Shown here: piece after piece, positions 23,488 to 30,367 of the stretch
How positions within the stretch are numbered: the stretch's first letter is position 1
How the letters are laid out: each line of letters starts with the position of its first letter
DNA from: an uncultured Clostridia bacterium
Lineage (GTDB): Bacteria > Bacillota > Clostridia > Oscillospirales > Acutalibacteraceae
Assembly: GCA_937898195.1 (NCBI GenBank)
Contig: CALEJD010000076.1
Coordinates: forward strand, 1 to 37,555
Reading direction: 5' to 3'
Length of the DNA: 37,555 bases
Translations under genes and position numbers: made by a program
The notes under the pieces: model-generated
The model's database searches: none
What the model was told of the DNA's origin: nothing
What the model saw: the letters and a program-made list of their open reading frames with translations, nothing else

Positions 23488-26453
23488 ATATCAGTTACCT
23501 CTAATTCTTCCATAACATTATTGTTTTCTAATGCTCTTGAGAATGCGTAGGCACTTTGAACTGATGTGAATAAAGGCACTTTCTTCATAAGAGCAGCGCG
23601 ACGAATCATAAGTTCTTCTTCATTGCCACGAACATTTTCAAGAGTTGAAACTACATAAGAGAACTTATTCCCGTTTATCATTTCAACTGCATTTTCACCA
23701 TTTGCCGTGTTTGCTGCGATATGATTTGCATTAAGAAGTTTTGCAGTATCACTTGTTGCATAGATTTTAAAGCCTTGGCTCAAGAATCTATCCGCCATTT
23801 TAGAAACATCTGCCTTGTCACTTTCACGAACTGACACTAGAATTGAACCTGTTCTCTTAATTCTCATACCTGATGCAATCATACCTTTAAGAAGTGCGTT
23901 ATCAAAGGTGTCACCGATTGCCATTACGTCACCTGTTGACTTTGTTTTTTCACCAAGAAGCATATCTGCACCTTTGAGTTTTTCAAAGCTGAATACAGGT
24001 ACACGAACAAAGAATTTATCAGGATTTACGATTGTACCAACAGCCACGCCCATATCTGAAAGTTTTTCACCAGCCATACAACGAACTGCAATATCTGTTA
24101 CATCAATTCCCGATGCTTTTGTAACAAATGGAACAAGAGTTGTATCAGTTACAGATGCTTTTGTTACATAGAGATTATTGTCAAATGCAACGAACTGCAT
24201 ATCAATTGCACCTTTGAACTTGAGTTCTGCTGTAATTGATTTTACATATTCAAGCAAAATATCACGAATTGTATCGTCTATACTGATTGTTGGAACAACT
24301 GAAATTGAGTCGCCTGAGTTAATATGTGCTTTTTCAATATGTTCGCAAAGTGCAGGAATAAAGAAATCTTCACCGTCTGAAATAATGTGTGCTTCGATAC
24401 AAGTGCCAACAAATACTTTTTTGCTACTTGTATGCTTAACATTAGCATCATCAAGAATATCAAAGAATTCAATTTTATTTGATATCTTTTTATAGAAATC
24501 AAAGTCTGCACCAATAATTTTTACATTTTCATTTTCAAAAAGTTTTGCCTTTTTGATTGCATCTTCACCACCAAAGAGAAGCACAGCATAATCAGGTTTT
24601 TCTGTTCTGATTACATTCAAAATATCTTCGTCTGTAAGTGGGTCTAAATAAACTCTGTCAGCAACATTATAATCTGTTGTAACTGATGCAGGGTTATTGT
24701 TGAGAAGAACAACTTCAAAACCTTGATTTTTCAATGATTTCACACAATGAACTGTGCAGTAATCACTATCACCGCTTCGGCCTGTAACTGCAGGACCGCT
24801 ACCGATTACCAAAACTTTTTTCTTATCAGTTTTATTTGCATTTATAAAGATTTCTGCTTCGTTATCTGCACCATAAACTGAATAGAAATATGGCTTTTTA
24901 GCATCAAATTCAGCTGAGCAAGTGTCAATAGAATTAAACACCGCATTATGCTCATATTCTGGTTTTTCACCACGGATTTGCTCAATAGCATAGTCGGTGA
25001 ATCCCATATTCTTTGCATATTCATATACTTCAAAGCTATCATTTTTTTCAATAGTTTTCTGTGTTTCTGCAATATTTTTAAGTTTAAATAAGAACCATTT
25101 ATCAATATTTGTAATCTTATTCAACTCATCAATATCAAAATCACGGTAAAGTGCTTCAAATACTGCAAAAATTCTGCGGTCATCAGCAAGACTAATAATA
25201 TTTTTAAGTTCGTCATCAGTAATATTCTCAAACTGTGAAAGTCTTGGTGTATGGCTCTTATTCACACTTCTGACAGCTTTCATAAATGCAAGTTCAAAAC
25301 CTGTGCCGATTGTGAGACACTCACCTGTTGCTTGCATCATCGTACCAAGAGTACGATTTGCATCACCAAAACTATCAAATGACCACTTAGGGAATTTAAC
25401 TGCACAATAATCAAGAGCAGGTTCACTGCAAGCAGTTGTGCAACCTGTTATATCGTTCTCAATTTCAAACAAAGTTTTGCCAAGTGCAATTTTTGCGGAA
25501 ACATAAGCAATTCTGTAACCCGTTGCTTTTGAAACAAGAGCAGATGTACGGCTGACACGAGGGTCAACGCCTGTTACTACATATTCTTTTCCGTCAGGGC
25601 TCAAAGCAAATTGAACATTACAGCTACCCTCAATGCCTAAACGAGAAACAATTTTTCTTGCTGCTCTGCGAAGACGTGTAAACTCTGAATCTGTGAGAGT
25701 CTGTGCAGGGATTACAACGATTGAGTCACCTGTATGAATACCAACAGGGTCAACGCTTTCAACACTACCAACGCTGATACAATTATCTGCTTTATCGCGC
25801 ATTACTTCAAATTCAAGTTCTTTCCAGCCTGCTATACTTTTTTCAACGAGAATTTGACTAACAATTGAAGTTTCAAGGCTCTTCTCTGCTTTCACCGCAA
25901 GGCTTTCTTTTGTTTTACAATACTCTGCACTTTCTCTGTCAGGAGTATATGCAGGACGAACAATTACAGGATAACCTACCTTATCAGCAAAATCACAAGC
26001 TTCTTCTACACCATTTACAACAAGTGCTGGTACTGTTGGCTCGTTCATTTCGTCAAGTGCACCAACGAATGAATGTCTGTTTTTAACGCTACGGATAACG
26101 TCTTGATTGATACCAATAAGAACTGTATTAGTTTCTTCAAGGTAACCGTTTTGAGCGAGTTCAAGGCTCAATTCAAGACTATCGTCACCACCCGCTGTTG
26201 AGAGAAGTGCATCAGGCTTTTCTTTTTCAAGAATTTTCTTAACACTTTCAATATTAAGTGGTTCAATATAAACTCTGTCAGCAAAATCTTTATCTGTTGC
26301 CAACGCTGACGGTGTTGAGTTAGCGAAAATTACTGTTATTTTCTCTTCTTTAAGAGCTTTGCAAACCTGTAATGCAGAATAGTCGAATTCAAGTGACTGA
26401 CCAATTTTAACCGGGCCTGCACCAAGAACAAGAATTTTTTCAAATTTATGCAT
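23484..26453 (-). CDS. CarB-like protein, catalytically degenerate carbamoyl-phosphate synthase large subunit homologue
   Basis: 989 residues, against about 1065-1073 for active CarB. Both synthetase halves, the oligomerisation region (about 400-545) and the C-terminal MGS-like allosteric domain (about 865-975) can be traced. In the first ATP-grasp site the glycine-rich loop after V-R-P-A-Y-T reads PDRESAEY instead of MGGSGGGI, and the metal ligands of I-E-M-N-P-R-V-S-R have become T-G-V-D-P-R-V-S-R (Glu to Gly, Asn to Asp). In the second site about 75 residues are missing around 677-687, including the R-P-S-Y-V-L-G-G block. I-E-V-N-P-R there becomes T-K-A-S-V-T. The frame is intact and well formed, so this looks like a maintained pseudoenzyme. 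GTG at 26462 is an alternative start; ATG 26453 overlaps the carA-like stop by eight bases. Confidence 0.85.
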   Translation of the reverse strand: MHKFEKILVLGAGPVKIGQSLEFDYSALQVCKALKEEKITVIFANSTPSALATDKDFADRVYIEPLNIESVKKILEKEKPDALLSTAGGDDSLELSLELAQNGYLEETNTVLIGINQDVIRSVKNRHSFVGALDEMNEPTVPALVVNGVEEACDFADKVGYPVIVRPAYTPDRESAEYCKTKESLAVKAEKSLETSIVSQILVEKSIAGWKELEFEVMRDKADNCISVGSVESVDPVGIHTGDSIVVIPAQTLTDSEFTRLRRAARKIVSRLGIEGSCNVQFALSPDGKEYVVTGVDPRVSRTSALVSKATGYRIAYVSAKIALGKTLFEIENDITGCTTACSEPALDYCAVKFPKWSFDSFGDANRTLGTMMQATGECLTIGTGFELAFMKAVRSVNKSHTPRLSQFENITDDELKNIISLADDRRIFAVFEALYRDFDIDELNKITNIDKWFLFKLKNIAETQKTIEKNDSFEVYEYAKNMGFTDYAIEQIRGEKPEYEHNAVFNSIDTCSAEFDAKKPYFYSVYGADNEAEIFINANKTDKKKVLVIGSGPAVTGRSGDSDYCTVHCVKSLKNQGFEVVLLNNNPASVTTDYNVADRVYLDPLTDEDILNVIRTEKPDYAVLLFGGEDAIKKAKLFENENVKIIGADFDFYKKISNKIEFFDILDDANVKHTSSKKVFVGTCIEAHIISDGEDFFIPALCEHIEKAHINSGDSISVVPTISIDDTIRDILLEYVKSITAELKFKGAIDMQFVAFDNNLYVTKASVTDTTLVPFVTKASGIDVTDIAVRCMAGEKLSDMGVAVGTIVNPDKFFVRVPVFSFEKLKGADMLLGEKTKSTGDVMAIGDTFDNALLKGMIASGMRIKRTGSILVSVRESDKADVSKMADRFLSQGFKIYATSDTAKLLNANHIAANTANGENAVEMINGNKFSYVVSTLENVRGNEEELMIRRAALMKKVPLFTSVQSAYAFSRALENNNVMEELEVTDI

Positions 26454-27531
26454 TTTCTTCACCGTCCATCATCTTATAGAAATCACGAATAATAAAACCT
26501 GTACTACTGTCAATATCACCTTTTGGTGTGAATTGAACTGAAAGTCCTTTAAATTTCTTATAACGAAGACCTTCAACAGTTTCATCATTTATATTTGTCA
26601 TTATAATATCTGCAATATCACTCTTTACAGAAGATTTTTCAACTGCATAGCCGTGATTTTGGTCAGTTATCATAATTTTATCTGCACCTTCAATTCTAAC
26701 GGGTTGATTTGAGCCACGATGACCTTTATCCATCTTAATAATCTTGAAATCATTTGCAAGAGCCAACATCTGATGACCAAGACCAATTGCAAAAACAGGA
26801 ATTTCCTTTTTAATTGTTTCACGGATATTTTCAATGATTTCTGGCTCGTCATCAGGGTCTGCAGGGCCATCACAAAGAACAACACCATCAGGATTATATT
26901 TCATAATATCTGTTGCTGTGCTGAAAGCAGGGACAAAAGTCACATTGCAACCATTGAACAAAAATGCATTGAGTTGTTTTCTTGGTGAACCAAAATCGAC
27001 TGCAACAATATTATACTTTGCATTTTCGCCTTTCATCTCGATTGGCTCTTTAATTGTGATTTCACGGACTGCGCCTGAAACTGTATAAGCCTTAATCTGT
27101 GGAAGTAATTCATCAAGGTTGTCGATATTATCAGTAATTGCACCATTTACATAGCCTTTATCACGAAGATACCTTGTAAGGCGGCGTGTATCAATACCAC
27201 AAATACCAACGATACCGCATTGTGAAAGATATTCATCGAGAGTGATTTCGCCACCATCTGAACAGATATCGCACCATTCACGGACTATGTATCCGTTAGA
27301 CATAATAGTGCTCTCATCTTTGCCACGAACAATTCCACGATTTGCTGCAAGTGGATATGTCTGCGCAACAATTTGACCATAATATGTAGGGTCTGACAAA
27401 ATATCAGTATAAGCAGATGTGCAAGTATTGAAGACAACTTCACCAATTGTTAATCCGCTTTTACCCATTGAATATCCTTCAAAGATTGTTCCGTCTTGAA
27501 GAACTAAATATGCTTTTGTTCTGTTTCTCAT
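26446..27531 (-). CDS. CarA-like protein, catalytically degenerate carbamoyl-phosphate synthase small subunit homologue
   Basis: 361 residues, normal CarA length. The N-terminal interaction domain is well kept (Y-L-V-L-Q-D-G-T-x-F-E-G, then I-C-G-I-D-T-R-R-L-T-R). The class I amidotransferase domain (about 172-352) is recognisable, but the triad is lost. The nucleophile elbow F-G-I-C-L-G-H-Q reads F-A-I-G250-L-G-H-Q. The S-V-Q-F-H-P-E motif reads S-V-Q-F-T335-P-K337, removing His and Glu. The oxyanion motif N-G-P-G-D-P is D-G-P-A-D-P. It therefore cannot hydrolyse glutamine by the known mechanism. AAGGTG precedes ATG 27531. It overlaps carB-like by eight bases and probably encodes its partner subunit. 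Confidence 0.86.
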   Translation of the reverse strand: MRNRTKAYLVLQDGTIFEGYSMGKSGLTIGEVVFNTCTSAYTDILSDPTYYGQIVAQTYPLAANRGIVRGKDESTIMSNGYIVREWCDICSDGGEITLDEYLSQCGIVGICGIDTRRLTRYLRDKGYVNGAITDNIDNLDELLPQIKAYTVSGAVREITIKEPIEMKGENAKYNIVAVDFGSPRKQLNAFLFNGCNVTFVPAFSTATDIMKYNPDGVVLCDGPADPDDEPEIIENIRETIKKEIPVFAIGLGHQMLALANDFKIIKMDKGHRGSNQPVRIEGADKIMITDQNHGYAVEKSSVKSDIADIIMTNINDETVEGLRYKKFKGLSVQFTPKGDIDSSTGFIIRDFYKMMDGEENA

Positions 27532-27556
27532 AAAATATCACCTTGATAAATTGAAT

Positions 27557-27562
27557 ATTATA
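27557..27562 (-). promoter_or_regulatory. candidate -10 element for carA-like/carB-like/ruvX
   Basis: A perfect TATAAT on the minus strand, 25 bases before the carA-like ATG and just after the PBP terminator. No good -35 is found at 16-18 bases, and no room remains for a PyrR-type or other attenuator leader. Confidence 0.35.
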
Positions 27563-27569
27563 TAAACCA

Positions 27570-27593
27570 TAAAAGCCCATCGTCTGATGGGCT
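27570..27593 (-). terminator. intrinsic terminator after the class A PBP gene
   Basis: Perfect 8-bp stem AGCCCATC/GATGGGCT with a 4-base loop (93-74) followed on the minus strand by TTT. The U-tract is short but the stem is GC-rich. Confidence 0.78.
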
Positions 27594-27598
27594 AAATT

Positions 27599-29869
27599 TT
27601 ATGCTGCATTTTCTGCTACCGGTGTTTCGGGTTGCACAGGTGTCTGTGTTGTTGTTTCAGGCGTTGTCTGTGTTGTTGTATCAGGTGGATTTTGCGGTGT
27701 CACACCGGTTGTGTTTTCTGGAGGTGTTGTTACGCTTCCACCCGGAGCAACGCAACCTGCACATTTAGCAGGAAGATTTGAAGTTTTATACCAACCTGAT
27801 GCAGTTGATTTACATCCATCACCCGCAAGCAAACCTGAAACTGTACAATAAGAACGCTGTGTTACTTTATCTGTATATTTTTCAAAGTTCTTTGACGCAA
27901 GGTTTTTATGAACTCTATCCATAACAGTTTTATAAATCATACCTGCAGGGTTACTGCTGACATTAACCTGTTTATTCTGGTCATAGCCAAACCAAACGGC
28001 GCTGATGTAGTAAGGTGTGCCTGCAACCATCCATCTGTCATAGTTGTTTGTTGTTGTACCAGATTTTGCAAAAGAAGTAAATCCTTTAACATTATAAGCA
28101 CGACCAGTACCAACAGGGCCTTGCATAACAGTTCTGAGCATTTGATTCATAACATAAGCAGTTTCAGGTGACATAATCTGTTCACCTTCTGGGCTCTTTT
28201 GAAGAAGAATATTTTGACCTGTGCTATCTGTAACCTTTGTATAGCAATATGGCTCAAAATATTTACCACCATTACCGAAAGCCGCAAATGCAGCAGCCAT
28301 TTCAAGTGTTGTGCAACCGCCGTTTGAACCACCAGTCGCAAGTGTTGATGGTGCTGTGCTATCAATTTTATCGTTCATTGTTGAAATGTGAAATTTTTCT
28401 GTAAGATAGCTATAGCTTGTCTTGAAGCCCATCATCATAAGAAGCTGAGCAGGAACAGTATTGTATGAAATTGAAAGTGCATATTGAGTTGTTACATAAC
28501 TATTTGGGTCACCAGGGTTTCCACCATAGTTATCAGGCCAACGCTTGCCTTTCCAAGTAATACCATAATTCTTGATTTTTGAAGACCATGTTGCATAATC
28601 TTCTTCAATTGCTGCAGTATAAATGCTGAGTGGTTTAATTGATGAACCAGGTTGGCGAATAGCAGAAACAGCTCTGTTATTTGAACGGTTTTCTGTCTTT
28701 TCGCCTGCTCCACCAACAATTGCCACAACTCGTCCACTATAGTCCATAATTGTCATTGCAGACTGAGCTAAATCTTTTGTTGATGATGCTCTTTCACTTG
28801 GGAAATTGGTGCGGTTTTCATAAACATCTTCAACGATGTTCTGAATTTTGGTGTCAACCGCTGAATAAATGCGAAGACCACCTGAATACATCATTTTTGT
28901 AGCTTCATAATGTGAGTAACCTGCTGCTTTAAGGTCTTTGATAACAGAATCAATTACGTAGTCAACATAATAGCTATAAATTTCACCTTTTGTTGTAACT
29001 TCATTTTTGCCATTATCTTTTGCAACATAGTTCTCACTATTTGTAAAGATGAGTTCAAAAGCAACAGCTTCATCATATTGCTCTTTGGTAATCATCTTCT
29101 GTTCATACATCTTTCTAAGGCATGTTTCCTGACGTCTTTTATTTGCTTCAGGTCGCCACAAGGGGTCGTATTCTGCAGGCTTTTGTGTAATTGCTGCAAT
29201 AGATGCACACTCTGCGATATTTAGTTCTGAAATATCTTTACCAAAATATGTTTCAGCGGCAGTCTGCACACCGTAACAGTTATGGCTAAGATATATTGTG
29301 TTGAGATATGCCTCAATAATATCATCTTTTTCGTAATTCTTCTCTAAATTCAAAGCAGAAATCATTTCATTATATTTTCTATTGATGCTTTTTCCGTTTT
29401 CACCGGTCAGGTTTTTAATGAGCTGCATTGTGATTGTTGAGCCGCCACGAATGTCACCATCTTGAATAACTGACCTTAAAATACCAAAAGTTGAACTAAA
29501 CCAGTCAACACCCTTATGCTCACGAAAACGCTCGTCTTCAAGAGCCTGAAAGGCTTTCGGCATCCATTCTGACATATTTTCTATATCAACCCAGACACGA
29601 TTCTTTTCGCCGTGAAGTTTAACCAGCTCTACTGGATTGCCTTCTTCATCATCAGCGTAAATAATGGTTGTCTGGTCTTGATTTTGCTTATAGAAATCAA
29701 GGTCAATGATTCTATCACCATTAACACGACCAACCACGTCAAAAAGCACATAAGCCCCTAAAATCACGCACACAAGCAACCCTGTGAACACGATTGGCGC
29801 AAGGATTTTCAACAATTTCTTAACTTTTGGAGACATCTTTCTTTTTTTGTTTGAGGTCTTTTTTCTCAT
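27599..29869 (-). CDS. class A penicillin-binding protein (GT51 transglycosylase / transpeptidase)
   Basis: A 756-residue peptidoglycan synthase with a basic cytoplasmic tail, one membrane anchor (20-43), a GT51 domain and a transpeptidase domain. The GT51 domain has E111-D-E-R-F and R-G-G-S-T-I-T-M-Q at 141-149. The transpeptidase has S409-S-I-K412-P, S468-Y-N470 and K602-S-G-T605. After about 690 comes a cysteine-containing segment and a Pro/Thr-rich low-complexity tail, probably cell-wall-spanning. Length and domain order match PBP1a/PonA types. GGAGG precedes ATG 29869; the leader carries a hairpin. It is a single-gene unit with its own promoter and terminator. Confidence 0.95.
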   Translation of the reverse strand: MRKKTSNKKRKMSPKVKKLLKILAPIVFTGLLVCVILGAYVLFDVVGRVNGDRIIDLDFYKQNQDQTTIIYADDEEGNPVELVKLHGEKNRVWVDIENMSEWMPKAFQALEDERFREHKGVDWFSSTFGILRSVIQDGDIRGGSTITMQLIKNLTGENGKSINRKYNEMISALNLEKNYEKDDIIEAYLNTIYLSHNCYGVQTAAETYFGKDISELNIAECASIAAITQKPAEYDPLWRPEANKRRQETCLRKMYEQKMITKEQYDEAVAFELIFTNSENYVAKDNGKNEVTTKGEIYSYYVDYVIDSVIKDLKAAGYSHYEATKMMYSGGLRIYSAVDTKIQNIVEDVYENRTNFPSERASSTKDLAQSAMTIMDYSGRVVAIVGGAGEKTENRSNNRAVSAIRQPGSSIKPLSIYTAAIEEDYATWSSKIKNYGITWKGKRWPDNYGGNPGDPNSYVTTQYALSISYNTVPAQLLMMMGFKTSYSYLTEKFHISTMNDKIDSTAPSTLATGGSNGGCTTLEMAAAFAAFGNGGKYFEPYCYTKVTDSTGQNILLQKSPEGEQIMSPETAYVMNQMLRTVMQGPVGTGRAYNVKGFTSFAKSGTTTNNYDRWMVAGTPYYISAVWFGYDQNKQVNVSSNPAGMIYKTVMDRVHKNLASKNFEKYTDKVTQRSYCTVSGLLAGDGCKSTASGWYKTSNLPAKCAGCVAPGGSVTTPPENTTGVTPQNPPDTTTQTTPETTTQTPVQPETPVAENAA

Positions 29870-29880
29870 ATTTATCCTCC

Positions 29881-29907
29881 AAAACTGCTTTTAATAGATG
29901 CAGTTTT
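29881..29907 (-). promoter_or_regulatory. hairpin in the PBP mRNA leader, next to the ribosome binding site
   Basis: AAAACTGC and GCAGTTTT form a perfect 8-bp stem with an 11-base loop, ending directly before TGGAGG on the minus-strand RNA. It could influence ribosome access or mRNA stability. Confidence 0.45.
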
Positions 29908-29922
29908 TATAACATATAAACA

Positions 29923-29951
29923 AGTATAGCACAAAAACCTTAAAATGTTTA
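29923..29951 (-). promoter_or_regulatory. promoter of the class A PBP gene
   Basis: On the minus strand an extended -10 (TGCTATACT) is preceded by TAAACA with a 17-base spacer. The leader to ATG 29869 is about 47 bases. Confidence 0.5.
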
Positions 29952-30049
29952 GTATTTTTTAGAAAATAATTAAATTTTAATAATTTGTAATAATTTTGCT
30001 AAAAATACAGACAAGATAATTTTTCCAAAAACAAAAGGATGGCTATATT

Positions 30050-30367
30050 ATGCTTCAAAGAAACCGAAAAATATTCTTATTCTTTATTTTGTGCATTATA
30101 ATTTTGTTTGTTCTTTATTTTTTGCTCAACAGGGATATGAATGAATATATAAGAGAAAACCCTTATACACCCCCTATTGACTATTACACTATTACAGAAT
30201 ATCAAGGAAAAATTGCAGTTTTTAAAAATGATGACACAATACCCATTGATGTTTATGATTCTTATGTTTCAGTTTTGCCACAGCACGACAGAGAGCTGTT
30301 GCAAAATGGCATTCGTACTGAAAGCACTTCTGAATTGCAGAAAATCATTGAAGATTATACAAGTTAA
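30050..30367 (+). CDS. small membrane-anchored protein with a BofC-C-like domain
   Basis: 105 residues with one N-terminal membrane helix (about 8-26). A compact extracytoplasmic domain (about 45-104) follows the pattern Y-x-G-K-I-A-V-F-K-N-D-D, V-x-V-L-P-x-x-D-R-x-L-L-x-x-G-I and E-L-x-x-I-I-E-D-Y. That pattern is the one seen in BofC C-terminal domains and in many small clostridial proteins of unknown role. In Bacillus, BofC inhibits the SpoIVB signalling protease that leads to sigma K activation. Whether this one does so is not known. AAAGGATGG precedes ATG 30050. Its stop codon overlaps the stop of the opposing glycosidase gene. Confidence 0.72.
   Translation: MLQRNRKIFLFFILCIIILFVLYFLLNRDMNEYIRENPYTPPIDYYTITEYQGKIAVFKNDDTIPIDVYDSYVSVLPQHDRELLQNGIRTESTSELQKIIEDYTS

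Noticed and set aside
23484..27531. carA/carB as ordinary pseudogenes
   Set aside because: Both frames are uninterrupted, overlap precisely with each other and with ruvX, and keep well-formed non-catalytic domains. Random decay would be expected to break them.
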